Source: Echiichthys vipera
Lineage: Eukaryota > Chordata > Actinopteri > Perciformes > Trachinidae
Direction: 5' to 3'
DNA: 64,000 nt
Assembly (NCBI GenBank): GCA_963691815.1
Contig: OY829646.1
Location: 4,141,152-4,205,151 of the forward strand
The notes below the pieces were generated by a model that was not told where the DNA came from, did not search any database, and saw only the letters and a program-made list of their open reading frames with translations. The position numbers were made by a program, and so were the translations under genes. Position 1 is the stretch's first letter. Each line of letters opens with the position of its first letter. Shown piece after piece: positions 12,108 through 23,720 of the stretch.

Positions 12108-14283
12108 CAAAGGGAGGGAGGTATAAAAAATTAAAGTATAAGATAACCAATAAACTCTTAGCTAAATAAATACAGAAATTATAAAAAAAACAGTAAACAA
12201 TAAACTTTTAGTTAAATATACAGGTATATGAAGTAGAAGTAAGAATACAGGTCAAATAAAATTCATTGAAAATTAAGTTAAATGTAGAGGAAATGTATAA
12301 GAAAATATGTATGACTGCATATGACAGAAATGAGCAGTACTATTAAATTATTGCACTTAAGTGGTGGATAAAGTTTTTGTACAAAAGAAGAAGATAAGTG
12401 TACAGGTATGTATGAGTAGATTATTAATTACACAGTGAGTGGCTCCCACTCCTCCCCTTCTGTCTTCTTTATATCCTCCTCCCCCTGAGTGAGGAGTTGT
12501 AGAGTGTGATAGCCTGAGGGACAAAGTAGTTCTTGAGCCTGTTGGTACTACACTTGGGCAGGAGCAGCCTACAACTGAACAGGCTCCTCTGGTTGCTGAT
12601 GACGGGGTGCAGGGGGTGGCTGACATTGTCCATAATGTCGAGGAGTTTTTACAGTGTCCCCCTCTCTTCCACCATCACCAGTGAGTCTAGTTTCATGCCA
12701 ACCCCCCCCCAGCACATCACTATGTAGAAGAGGACACTGGTGGCCACAGACTGGTAAAACAGGACCACAGTCTCCTCAGCAAGTAAAACCTGCGTTGTGT
12801 CTTCCTGTACAGGTGGCTGGTGTGTGTTGTCCAGTCCAGTTTATTGTCCAGCCACAGCCCGAGGCATTTTTATGGAGCCCACAGCTTCCACCTCAGCTCC
12901 CTCTAGCAAGACTGGTCATGGTTTTGGTCTGGACCTCTCAAAATCAATAACCAGCTCCTTTGTCTTGGAGGTGTTGAGCTGTAGGTGGTTAGTGTGGCAC
13001 CAAAGAGCAAAGTTCCCCACCAGACTCCGATACTCCTCCTCTCTGTCACCCATGATACATCCCACGATGATTGTGTCATCCGCGTACTTTTGTATGTGAC
13101 ACAGCTCCGAATTGTAACAGAATTCCGACGTGTACAGGGTGAAGAGAAAATGGGCCAGCACTGTGCCCTGAGGGGCCCCAGTGCTGCTGATCACAGTGTC
13201 AGAAGTGGTGTCCTTCAGCCTGATGTACTGTGGCCTGTCAGTGAGGTAGTCTCTGACCCAGTCCACATAGGGGTCCACTCACATCCTGTTCAGTTTGTCC
13301 TGAAGTATAGGGGGCTGGATGTTATTAAAGGCACTGGAGAAGTCCAATAAGAGAATCCTCGCTGTGCAGCTTCCCTTATCCAGATGGGAGTGGACTCCAT
13401 GAGTGGTGCAGCATGTTGAGGATGGCATCATCTACAGCAACATCTGGCTGGTATGCAGACTGCAGGCGGTCCTGGGCATGTTGTACCTGGGGTCTGAGGA
13501 GGCTGTGGAAAAGCCCCTCCAATGTCTTCTTCAGGTGTGAAGTGAGTGCCACCGGTCAGAAGTCATTCAGCTCGCTAGGCCTGTACTTTTTGGAAACCGG
13601 AACGATACAGGATGTCTTCCAGAGAGTAGGCACTCTCCCTAGCTGCAGGCTAAGGTTGAAAATCCGTTGTAGTAGTTCCCCCAGTTCTGCAGCACAGTTC
13701 TTCAGTAGTCTCGGACACACTTTACCCGGGCCTGCTGCTTTCCTGGGTTGGAGCTTTCTCAGCTGTCATCTGACCTGGTCTTTGGTGATGTGAGGCGGCG
13801 ATTGTGTTGAGGTGGAGGAGGACGGGGGTCTTTTGGTGTCGGGGGGAGGTGTGTCAAGCGACGAAGGAGAGATGGCTGTAATGGGGGGGAGGGGGGCAAG
13901 GGCTGGTTAAACCTGTTGAAGAAGTCCTTCAGCTCGTCCTCCATCTCCATTATCCCCCCTGTAGCTCTGGTCTTTGTGTTGTGACCTGTGATGGTCACAC
14001 CTTCCCAGACCTCCCTCATGTTGTTTTCCCTCAGCTTCTGCTCCACCTTTCTCCTGTAGCTGTCCTTAGCTTCCCTCACACAGTGTTTCACCTCCTGCTG
14101 TTCTGCCTTCATGTCCTCCGTGCCCCTGCTCCTGAAGGCAGCCTTCTTTTTGTTGAGGACAGCCTTAACTTCCTAGTTTACCTATGGCTTGTTATTAGGG
14201 TAACAGCTGACAGTCTTGACAGGGGAGACCACCATGTGTCATCCCCTCTATGTCCTCACCGTGCAGGTTGATCAGCCAGTCTC
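12108..14283 (-). mobile_element. Rex1/CR1-like LINE, 5'-truncated
   Basis: The minus strand holds, in order: the linker before the reverse transcriptase (VREAKDSYRRKVEQKLRENN, 14112-13759); the reverse transcriptase core (WVRDYLTDRPQYIRL, STGAPQGTVLAHFLFTLYTS, KYADDTIIVGC, HTNHLQLNTSKTKELVIDF; 13350-12916); and the C-terminal region near 12700-12530. The AT-rich 3' UTR reaches 12108. The 3' half matches the plus-strand copy at 29533-30235, so both belong to one family. Frameshifts separate the linker, core and C-terminus. The endonuclease is absent. It lies inside the hAT element, so it inserted later. Confidence 0.8.
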
Positions 14284-14329
14284 TTAAAGGCTATCACCTA
14301 CAGCCAATTAAAGAATGTGTGCAAAACAT

Positions 14330-14925
14330 TGAAGTCTTGTCTGGGATTTTGCACTCAAGCCATTTTTAACCCTCTTTTGCTCTTCCATAGTCAGGTCATT
14401 CCAAATGTTGAAATCCTCAAGGTCGTCATCTTTATCTCCCTGTCCAGGAAAACATGTAGTGAATGCCTTTTTCATGTTTGCATTGTCACAGATGATGAGG
14501 TTGATCTTTTACTTGATCTTATATTTATAGCACATTTGCCCAAACTCTTCATAAATGTGTTCCGATGTATGGGTAACCTTTGGAGCTGTTGCATGCAAGC
14601 AACTGGGATTTCAACTTGAGACTGTCATCTTCGATGTCGATCCAGTGTCCTGTGACTCCAAGAAAGCCTCTTATCCTGCGGTCTGACCATATGTCTACAG
14701 TCACTGACACATTTTCTGACATTGGTAGTTAATTTTTCAGCTTGACTTGCCTATCCTCCACCGGTCAAACTTTGAAGTAATTGTGCTGCGACCCACTTGA
14801 GAGTACTTGTTGTCCACTATTGACAAAAACTGATAAAAGCTTTGATGGTCAGCAATGGACAATGGCATGTTGCAATTTGTTGAGATTGTAATGGCTTTCT
14901 GCAGGGGATGGTTGCAGATGTACAG
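14330..14925 (-). pseudogene. hAT transposase remnant (ZBED/Charlie-like)
   Basis: The minus strand reads LPMSENVSVTVDIWSDRRIR, GFLGVTGHWID and SLKLKSQLLAC. This corresponds to the hAT RNase H-like core segment with the catalytic Asp in the TVDIWSDR context, followed by the beta-strand LGVTGHWI. Further N-terminal pieces (NKLQHAIVHC, FVNSGQQVLSSGS) are recognisable but contain stops. The distal catalytic residues and the C-terminal dimerisation domain are not seen; they may have been lost when the LINE inserted. Transposase of the enclosing 11918-15208 element. Confidence 0.7.
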
Positions 14926-15274
14926 TATAGTTGCACACTCTTCTATTGAATATATTTGGATATTGGAGGCTGATTAAGATCCAAAGTTGCTTTGGTATGG
15001 ATGTACTGTTCATATTTGTTGACAGTGAAAAGAAGAGAAAGAGAAATATATTTAGCCCACATTATGATCGTCATTGAACAATAAATCATTATATATAGTT
15101 TAGATTTATGAATGCAAGAATCAAATACAATTAATATTAATCCTGGAACTGCAGACAATATACTGTAAGTCAAGTCTCAAGTCATGTGACTCGAGTCCCC
15201 CACCTCTGCTTTCTCCTGGGAGATCGTACCTGCTGACCAAAGGTATGGGGTAGCAGTATGTTTGAAATCTGTCG

Positions 15275-15910
15275 AAAAGGAAAGTAGAAAATACACCCTC
15301 AGACCACAAAGTGGGTTGCAATGACAGAGTGGCGTCTGTATTTCTGCATGACTCCACAGGAAACAAACAGCTGAAGAAGTAACGTTTCAAAGTAACTTAG
15401 TGACAGCTATAATAAGCTGAAAACAATAATATGAGATAATTGTGTTTTGCTATGAAACTCACAAGTCTTCATGTTGACTGCCTAACTGATATTCAGCAAA
15501 TTTATTCAGTCAATTTCATCATTGTTTTTTTTTCACCATTAATGGCACTTTAGCTAGTGTTAACATCATTAGCCTGAATTACTATTTGTCTGGCTAGTTA
15601 ATAGAAATGTGATATTGCTGTTTTGCATGTGCTGTCAATCATTGCACATATCTTTTTTTCTTTTCCCATTTAATACTGAAGGTCCCATGATTGAACTTGT
15701 TTATCATGCCCTGTGAACTGCTACAGTGTTACTGTAGTTGTGGTAGAGAAACTAATGACTGCACACAACAGCCCATCATCAGGAACAAAAGGATTATGCT
15801 TTGGGGGAGTAGTGATGCAAGATACTTGTTACAGTATGTAGAGTTTTTATTTGTGTCTTGCAAAACATCCCGTTGCCTAGATTTGAGGATGACAATATAA
15901 ATAAAGATTG
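15275..15910 (+). repeat. unnamed interspersed repeat, copy 1
   Basis: The first half matches 48276-48660 (shared GTTGCAATGACAG, TATTTCTGCATG, CAGCTGAAGAAGTAAC and GGCACTTTAGCTAGTGTTAA). The second half (15660-15905) matches 21525-21830 and 49040-49265 (shared TCCCATTTAATACTG, AAAGGATTATGCTT and GCCTAGATTTGAGGATG). No coding capacity or terminal structure identified. Strand is arbitrary. Confidence 0.7.
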
Positions 15911-16076
15911 CTGTAGAGCCCTGCAAAAATAATACACTTACATGGAAACGCTGAATAGAGAGATATTTTTTTAATTTATTTTAAAAACATGCTTTATTCC
16001 CAGTTTTAAAACAGGACAATCTAATCAATCATTGCCGTTAAAAGAGAAAAAAAGATAAATAGAAAACAAAAGAAAA

Positions 16077-19000
16077 CTAAAAAAGATGGCTAAAATATAA
16101 TTCACTTTCAAACACAGTGCATATTGCATGTTCGGCACACCACACATCCTCAAAGGCTTCCAGATTTTGCATCAGCTTATAAAAATGGAAGTCAACCAAA
16201 ACTCTGGCTTTAACCATGGCAGGAAACAGAACAACAACATTAGTTCCAGGTTGGTTCTCAACCTTGTTCCTCCTAGTGATATAAATAGCCATTTTGGCCT
16301 GACCCAGGATAAAATTCAAAAGTTTGCAAATATTTTGTCTATTTTTGACATATTTAAAACCCAGGACAAACCTCTCTGTGGAGAACTCTTCACTGAAAGC
16401 ACCAAATAAACTATGCAACATACAAAACAAAGGTTGTAACCTTAAACTCAATGAAAAAGAATGAAAAACTGTTTCCCTTTGATAGCGGAAAGGACATTCC
16501 TGACTAGCATTTGTGTTTATCACTGAAACAAAAGCATTGACAGCAACAGCTCCATGAAGAATTCTCCACTGTAAGTCCCCCACTCTCTTAGCCAATGGTG
16601 GTTTATACAGTGCTCTCCATTCAGGCCTCACCCCATTATCCAGTTTGAGAGCAGCGCCATTTTTCCAGGAGCTGCGACACAACCCGAAGTGACCTCAGGC
16701 CCATGGAATCAGCAATCCCCTCCTATTTCCAAAATGTGATCCCGCCCGGTCAACTACATCTTTCAATGTGACAATCTTGGCGTCACACAGCATCTTCTGA
16801 AGTGAAGGGAAATTGTCTGAGGAGATATCCAGTCGGGCACCTCCCACCACAGGCTCTTGCAGGAGCCAATACAAGGAGGTTGCAGGGCCAAGCCTTTTGA
16901 CATTAAACAAAGCCCAAACTTTCAAACAACAACGATAAAAAGGTGGCAGATTTAAAAACACCATTCCGTCTGATTTCATTAAAAACAAGGATTTGTCCAA
17001 CCCCAAACTCCCACCCATTTTCAATATTGCACAGCTCAAACACCTCCATGCAGCATCTGTAGGCCCTGTCAAGAGCCTTTTCACAAACTGCAGTCTGAAA
17101 GCTGCAGTCCTACTATGCAAATGTATGAGGCCCTGCCCCCTTCATCTTTAGGCAAAAATAAAACAGACGTACCCAATGCAGCCCATCCCAAAACAAAATT
17201 ACCCAAAACAGACTGAATCTTTTGCAACAAGTCAGGTGGAGGGTCAATGCAGGCTAGTCTATGCCAGAAGGATGATGCTACCAGATTGTTAATGATGAGT
17301 ACCCTCCCCCTGTATGACATTTTTGCCAATAGCCACTTCCATCTTTCAAGCCTTCCTTTAACCCGTTCAACTGTCCCCTCCCAATTCTTCTTCATGATTT
17401 CATCACTCCCCAAAAAGACACCCAAATACTTGAAACCATCTTTCCTCCAGTTCAAATTTTCCGGGAGACTTGGCACTCCCTCTCCGCCCATTGACCCAGC
17501 AATAGAGCCTCACTCTTTGACCAATTAACTTTGGCCGATGAGAGTAACCCAAACTCCTTAAGGATGTCAGCAACCATATCTATATCCCTTCCCCCATTAA
17601 TTAAAAGAACTATGTCATCAGCATAGGCTGATAACCGAAGGGGTACATTACACCCTGGCACAGACACGCCCCTTAAAGTTAGCCTTATTCGCTGCAAAAG
17701 AGGCTCTATTGCTAATGAGTATAGCATACCAGATAGAGGGCAGCCTTGCCTCACACCTCTGCCAACTTTAAACGGAGCACTTAGACCACCATTGACCTTG
17801 AGAATACTCTCCACACCACTGTACAGAACCCTGACTTTCTGAATGAAGCCTTCACTGAATCCAAAGGCATGTAAAGTGTCCCATAGATAGCTGTGCTCCA
17901 CCCTATCAAACGCCTTCTCTTGATCCAAAAAGACCAAGCCCACATCAAGCCCCAAAATGTTGGCCATGTCTATGACATCACGGATTAAAGAAACATTATC
18001 AAAAATGGACCTACTGGGAATACAGTATGTCTGGTCTGGATGGATGACCTGGTCTATCACTCTACCCAATCTGTTAGCCAGTGCTTTTGTAGTCGCTAAA
18101 CAGGAGCGACACGGGTCTCCAACACTTTATATCAGTGAGATCACCCTTTTTGGGTAGAAGTGTGAGGACTGCCCTACGACAACTCACCAGCAGGACACCT
18201 CGAGCAAAACTGTCGTTAAGCACTTCCAGCAAATGCTCCCCCACCTCAGACCAGAAAGACTTATAAAAGTCTATCAGGATACCATCCAGGCCAGGAGCCT
18301 TGCCACACTCCATACTTTGAAGTGCGCTCTCTAGTTCCCCCAATGTCAGGGCGGAATCAAGCTCGGCCAAGGAATCCTCTGAAACCTGTGGCAACCCCTC
18401 CATGAACACACTGTCAGCCTGTTCACCGCTTAGTTCGCTCCTGTATAGCTCTTTATAGAACCGTGCAGCTCTATTTCGAATATCATGCACACTGGTCAAA
18501 AGACTTCCAGACTCAGATTGCAAAGAATGAATACATTTCCTCTGCCCATTTTTCTTCTCCAAGCTAAAGAAAAATTTTGAAGGTACATCCATCTGATCGA
18601 CACACTGAAAAAGTGAACGAATCAACGCTCCTTGTGCATTAAAACCCAACTCAGCTAAGGCGCCTTTCTTGGTTGCCAACTTGTCAATGTCATCATGATC
18701 CCCAGTAGAGTAAGCCAAATTCTGAATTTAATCTAACTCTGCTTCTAGAGTTTCAATTGACCGGGTTCTGTCACTGGTAATATTGGAGTATACTGTTTAC
18801 ACAATTGTTGGAGTTGCACTTTGCCAAAATCCCACCACTGTTGTAAGGAGATGAAAGATGCCTTACAATCACAAAAACCATCCCAGAAAGCTTTAAAAAC
18901 ATCCCTAAAATCTTTATCCAGAGTTAAAGTGTTGTTAAAATGCCAATAAGCACTCTTTGGCTTCACCGAGCTCAGGAACCCACTGCACACAACCAAACTA

Positions 19001-19730
19001 TGGTCTGAAAAACTTACAGGAGTAATGGCACAATTCTTAAAAATGTTAACATGATGCTTGAAACAGTAAAACCTGTCAAGCCATGCTAAGGAAATCCTAT
19101 TACTATGGACGTGAGTCCAAGTATATTGTGTTTGGTCTTTGTGAAAATTCCTCCACACATCACTAAGGTCATGTGTCTGCATACATTGACAAATTTTTCT
19201 GCGTGAAAGCATATGCGGTTCAACGTGATTTCTGTCAATGTCCTGCTCTGTGCAGTTGAAATCCCCCCCAATAAACAAGTATTCATCCCCATTGCATCCA
19301 GCTATAACAGTAGACAACTTATCTAAAAAAAGCCACTCTTTCTGCTGCAGTAGTTGGGGCATACACACACACAAAAATAAAAACGTGATCTTCGAAAACA
19401 GCTCTAACTTTTAGTAGTCTTCCCTCTATAACTTCCACCACTTCATAAGAAATGGGAGTAAAGCTCTTTGCAAAAAGACATGCGACTAACGTTGGAGTTG
19501 TGGCTCAAAACAGCAATACCCTCCCACTCTAGCGCCCAATCAGTTGCGTTCCTAGCATCGCTGTGCGTCTCTTGTAAGAGCACGACGTCTAGGCGCTTAA
19601 TACGTGACAAACAAAACTGGGCTCTTTTCATTGGCTCTCTGGCCCCATTAATGTTTAGGGAGGCTACACGAAAATCCCCCATAATAAAAAACAAAATAAA
19701 AATAAAAATAAACTGCATCATTACAAACAT
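16077..19730 (-). pseudogene. LINE ORF2: endonuclease and reverse transcriptase
   Basis: The endonuclease (19730-18745) shows RVASLNINGAR, VVLLQETHSDARN, LFIGGDFNCTEQDIDRNHVE and SFSDHSLVV, the catalytic set of AP-type LINE nucleases. The reverse transcriptase (18718-17452) shows MECGKAPGLDGILIDFY, KCWRPVSLL, VGLVFLDQEKAFDRVEH, VGRGVRQGCPLSGMLYSLAI and AYADDIVLLINGG, so the catalytic Asps are present. Thumb and C-terminal parts follow (KYLGVFLGSDEIMKKNWEGT, and on to 16077). Damage includes frame changes near 19400, 18740, 18095, 17470 and 17105, and a TGA near 16693. There is no zinc-finger motif I can point to at the C-terminus. Inactive by inspection. Confidence 0.85.
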
Positions 19731-20107
19731 TTTGCTGCTTGTCTGAGACGTGCTGCCTTCTTTGATTTACTGTCATTTCCCAAAAGGGCATTTAACTTAG
19801 TTATGAACTTAGTTAATGATAAACCTCAGGGTTAGGAAAAAGCCCTTCCGAAATGAACTTCTTTGTTTTGGCCATGAATTGTTCAACGTCAGGGAAAAAA
19901 TTGTCGATCTGAACATTTCTAGCATTCTTAGTTTCTTTCAGAAAATTTTGTTATATCATCCACGGTGTATTCCTGGGAAGTGTAGCCACTCGTGCGCAAA
20001 CTACAATTCACACTACAGTCAGACTCTAAATCACTTTCCACCATAGCAAATTTGTTTTGGCCTCGCGCAGGTTTCTTTTTTGCCTTTATAGTCTCATCAC
20101 CTTGTAT

Positions 20108-20836
20108 TCACTTTTGACCTTTTTGGGGCATTTTAAAAACAGGTTCATCCTCTGCATCTATTTGAGAACCTTCGTGCTCTGCATCCATCCCATCTGTCAG
20201 CTCATCATCCCCTGCTACACTGTTTTGGGAAAACTCTATGCTTTCGGGCTCTGCCTGGTCTGCGTCTTCCCCTGCTGGCTCCGCCGGGGTAGGCAGGCTC
20301 ACCTCGGCCGAGGAACTTTCCCCCTCTCCCACTGTCTGCACATTAGCATCACCACCTTCCCCCCTGACAGCATTAGCTTCTGCACCCTCTCCATTGGGAA
20401 ACTCAACACTTGGGGTTTTTACCTTATTGGATTCCCCTTCGGCATCAGCAGGAGTGCCTGTTCCGTCTGGACAAGCCCGCACTAAGTGGCCAGTTTGGCC
20501 GCAGCCAAAACATTTCATTAAGCAGGAAGAAACATACACCAAATAATGAAAACCATCTACTGGCACATTCAGAGTAAGATCTAGCTCCTTATTATCTTTC
20601 AAGATCATATACACCTGAAGTCTGAAAGACACCACATGCTTAAGGAGTGGATTGCTACTTGAAATCGCTATCTTTCTTATGGGTGCTACTAGTTTGCCAT
20701 GACGAGATAGCGATTCAATCGGGATTTCATCCTTAATAAAGGGTGGAATGTTGGAGATATTTACTCTTTTAGATGGTGATGATAAAGAGAGCACTGGTGT
20801 GAAAACACCATCAATTACTACTCCCTTCTCAATCAT
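20108..20836 (-). CDS. LINE ORF1, zinc-knuckle nucleic-acid binding protein
   Basis: An open frame of 242 codons. The first half (about residues 1-110) has the RRM-like character of Tx1 ORF1 proteins (RVNISNIPPFIKDEIPIESL, PIRKIAISSSNPLLKHVVSF). A CCHC zinc knuckle, CFGCGQTGHLVRAC, lies near residues 113-126. The rest is acidic and low-complexity (many Glu, Asp, Ala, Gly) and ends KMPQKGQK. The family role is RNA binding during LINE ribonucleoprotein assembly. Upstream sequence (20840-20930) appears to continue the N-terminus in another frame, so this is probably the C-terminal three quarters of ORF1. It is the least damaged frame of the element. Confidence 0.75.
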   Translation of the reverse strand: MIEKGVVIDGVFTPVLSLSSPSKRVNISNIPPFIKDEIPIESLSRHGKLVAPIRKIAISSSNPLLKHVVSFRLQVYMILKDNKELDLTLNVPVDGFHYLVYVSSCLMKCFGCGQTGHLVRACPDGTGTPADAEGESNKVKTPSVEFPNGEGAEANAVRGEGGDANVQTVGEGESSSAEVSLPTPAEPAGEDADQAEPESIEFSQNSVAGDDELTDGMDAEHEGSQIDAEDEPVFKMPQKGQK

Positions 20837-21399
20837 GTCATTTGCCAGTTCTACCGTCTCGAGAAACTAAACAACTGCCCTGTTCATACGAGCCGCGGAG
20901 AGAATTTTGTCGTGACCGACCATCTCACCAACTGCTAAACTACATTATTCAACGCTGGCGTTAGCTGTTATTTTAATGGCATGCCGCCGCGTTAAAGACC
21001 CAAACACACCTGTACCTAAGGCCGCCATGCTCCCAGAACAGGGCAGACACCTCGTTAAAAGAAACAAACAAAACTACTCACAAAACCCACCCAAACTAAC
21101 CCTCAAACATAAAAACAAACAAGCCATACAAAAAAAAGAACAAATAAGTAAGTAAACAAACGAGAAAAGATAGAGAAAGCAGTGAAAAGGCACAGCTGCC
21201 CAGCACTCACCCGTCTCGCTCACAGCACTCCGCCCACTCACTCGCACATGCGCTCAGAGAGAGACAGAGAGAGAGAGAGGTGGGTGGGGTGTTGTGTCGC
21301 CCCAGCAGCACTTGACATAAAAAAAATCAGTATATCCTTATTTACACTTAAACCCAAAAAGTCTTTGGAAGCTAAAAAAAAAGATATTTTATACAGTTT

Positions 21400-21846
21400 T
21401 CATGGCTTTCAGAGTGTCCCTTTGTGCAAGAAGCTGCAATTCAGTAGAAACTAATAACAGTGACTATGGCACTGTGCAGACAGCACAATGTGTAATCTCA
21501 GTTTAAATATTTATTTCTTCTTTTCCCATTTAATACTGTGGGTCCTGTGATTGAACTTGTCTCATGCCCTGACAACGTGAAGCCACAGAACCAGGAGAAC
21601 TTATTGAGTTCTGGTGAACTGTTACAGTCATACTATAGGTGTGTTATAGAAGCTAATGACTGCACACAAACTTCATACGGTAAATGGCATATCAACAGAA
21701 ACAAAAGGATTATGCTTCGGGGGGAGCAGTGTTGGAAAGCTACTTGTTACAGTATGTACAGTTTTTATTTGTATCTTGCAGAGCATGTTGTTGCCTAGAT
21801 TTGAGGATGGCAATATAAATAAAAATCTTAGTGAGTATATGTGTTT

Positions 21847-21877
<31 letters not shown>

Positions 21878-21905
21878 CCTACTACCACTTATTTGTGAGT
21901 GTTTT
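21400..21905 (+). repeat. unnamed interspersed repeat, copy 2, with (TTA)n
   Basis: Matches the second half of copy 1 from TCCCATTTAATACTG to AATATAAATAAAAATC, and carries about 55 extra bases (ACAACGTGAAGCCACAGAAC). A TTA/TAT trinucleotide run lies at 21848-21877. The part after it (TACTACCACTTATTTGTG) matches copy 4 near 50835. Position of the upstream edge is uncertain. Confidence 0.65.
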
Positions 21906-22013
21906 GCATTTGCTTTTATTATTGCCGCAATGAAGGCAAAATCAATGAGGCTCTTTTCAGAAAAAGTGTTTATTAAAAAAACAAACAGTAAACATGCACA
22001 GCGTTTATGTCTA

Positions 22014-22215
22014 GCCTAATCTATTACGTAGTCCCAAGACAAATTGACGCGGTGTCCTCAGCGCCTCGTTTAATCGGTCGACCACCTGCTTTTGGTCCCC
22101 GCATGAGATCAAGGGAAATCTCTGTTGCATCGTGTCCATGACCAACTCAGTTGGATTTTGAGAGAGCTGCCACTTCCCCCTCGATCCATCCCAGTTTGTT
22201 ATGGTACACCAAGCC
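22014..22215 (-). other. open-frame remnant, unidentified
   Basis: The minus strand gives about 66 unbroken codons, including WQLSQNPTELVMDTMQQRFP and VVDRLNEALRTPRQFVLGLR. Composition is protein-like and faintly reminiscent of retroelement gag, but there is no diagnostic motif. It may equally be chance. Confidence 0.3.
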
Positions 22216-22618
22216 CGTTATTACTTGTCAAGTGTCCCAAACCTAAACAGCAAATACCTGTTACCAACCCCAGACCTAGGGGAAATCTGGACCAGCAGCA
22301 AAGGGTACACAGGCTAGGGAGCCCTGCATAACCAAAATATTTAACACTGTAGATCTGTGGATCGATAGAGAGAGAAGTTAGCGTCTTTCTCATGCCAGAG
22401 CTTGTTTATTTCTGCTCAAGCTCATGCACACTGGCATGAAATACAAAACATTTCAACAATATTACACGCTACACTCCCTTACATGCTTGCACTTAACCGC
22501 AACGCTCAACAAAATGGCACGGCCACGACACGTTAGAAGGGTGACCAGAAATGTGAAAATAGTTTGAATATAATATCTTTCTCCTCACCATTTACTCACT
22601 ACTGGCTGACTTGTACAC

Positions 22619-22803
22619 TTTTTTTTTTTTGTAAGTTTTTCTAGCCGTTTTATTAGATAGGACAGACAGGAAATGGAGTGATAGAGGGGGAGACATGCAG
22701 CAAAGGGCCGCACGTCAGAGTCGAACCCGCGGACGCTGCCATGAGGACCTTCAGCCTCTTTACATCGTTTGTCTGCTCTAATCACTGTGCCCCGGCCCCC
22801 CTT
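22619..22803 (-). mobile_element. tRNA-derived SINE
   Basis: The minus strand reads GGGGCCGGGGCACAGTGATT, AGAGCAGAC (box A region), GCGGGTTCGACTCTGAC (box B) and a body ending CTATCTAATAAAACGGC with an A-run tail. It is the best-preserved of three copies of the family (others at 1122-1330 and 59760-59862). Confidence 0.8.
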
Positions 22804-23246
22804 TTAACACTTAACACTTAAGATTTAGAACCTATTTTCTTACGTTACCGAATACTAAGTCAGTTACAGTTACAAAACTACTGTATGAAACGTAAGTTCA
22901 TGGAAAGAATCTACTCAGCATGACGAAGCACGTTGTGACAATTAACCACAAAACAACGCATGTTACAGTTAACACACATCTCAAAATCAACTTAAAACAT
23001 TAAAAAATAATAATAGGGCCGGGACTTTTAATAATTACGATTAATTAATTATAGAAAAATTACACAACAAAAAACTAACATAATTAATCGCTATTTCTTT
23101 TTGCACTCAGTGCGGAACGTTGCTCATTGCACGAGTTCCCGCCCCAACCCGTAATACTGAAGCACAGGACGCGACACGAAAGAATTTAAACCGATAATAA
23201 TTGCGAGATGAGCAGTTACTGGGTTCAGTGGGCGACATTTGAGTTC

Positions 23247-23418
23247 TAAAGTTCAGTTCGGACCAAAGATTCGCAACGCAATAAGTTGAAACTTGCAATA
23301 TACAGGTCTGCAACGTTCTAAAACCGTTCAGACCAATGAGACGAGACAGTGTATCATCTCCAAAGCAACAGCTCTCTGTACTTATGTTTTGACCTCTGAC
23401 TTTTCCGGCTTTCTTTTG

Positions 23419-23479
<61 letters not shown>

Positions 23480-23720
23480 TTGTTGACCCCTCCGTTCATA
23501 ACAGCCTTTTCCACCAGCTGACAGTTTGTTAGTGACTTGACCAGTGGACATTGCTAAGAATTGATTGGCTGTTGAAACAGATGACATGTGCTACGGTCTA
23601 AAACCAGCCACTGGTGATTTGACAAGCTGAATCTCTTGTGTGTCTCTTTACACCGCTGCAACATTCACCTGCGACGTTCGAAAACAGTTGCTTTGTGAAT
23701 CTTTGGTCTGAACTTAAGAA
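23247..23720. repeat. internal inverted repeat (possible nested MITE)
   Basis: The left arm holds TTCGGACCAAAGATTCGCAA. The right arm, complemented, reads TTCAGACCAAAGATTCACAA, and matching continues outward (TTCTAAAGTTCAG versus TTCTTAAGTTCAG) and partly inward. Arms lie at about 23243-23320 and 23650-23722. Suggests a second small element or a fold-back inside 23014-24056. Confidence 0.55.
23419..23475. repeat. (CT)n microsatellite
   Basis: About 28 CT units with one early interruption. Flanking open frames reading RERERE are artefacts. Confidence 0.95.

Larger units (their letters stand above)
11918..15208 (-). mobile_element. hAT transposon interrupted by a LINE
   Basis: The right end, read on the minus strand, begins CAGAGGTGGGGGACTCGAGT. 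The left end on the plus strand begins CAGAGGTAGC. The flanking octamers CATTCTCC (11910-11917) and CTTTCTCC (15209-15216) match at 7 of 8 positions, as expected for an old hAT target duplication. Both ends carry subterminal AAGTC/CAAGTCAAGTC motifs (11955-12105 and 15163-15195), and a hAT transposase remnant lies between. A Rex1/CR1-like LINE occupies 12108-14283. TIR identity beyond the first seven bases is weak. Confidence 0.65.
15960..21100 (-). mobile_element. near-complete Tx1-like L1-clade LINE
   Basis: A two-ORF non-LTR retrotransposon on the minus strand. ORF1 with a zinc knuckle (20836-20108) is followed by ORF2 with endonuclease, reverse transcriptase and C-terminal region (about 19730-16077). 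A 5' leader extends up to roughly 21100 and an AT-rich 3' UTR to about 15960. At about 5.1 kb it is near the usual size for the clade. ORF2 carries several frameshifts and stops, so the copy is inactive. Outer limits are estimates; no clear target duplication was found. It sits between two copies of the unnamed repeat (15275-15910 and 21400-21905). Confidence 0.8.

Noticed and set aside
12654..13793. Several plus-strand frames of 96-126 codons
   Set aside because: Antisense to a LINE reverse transcriptase with YADD box.
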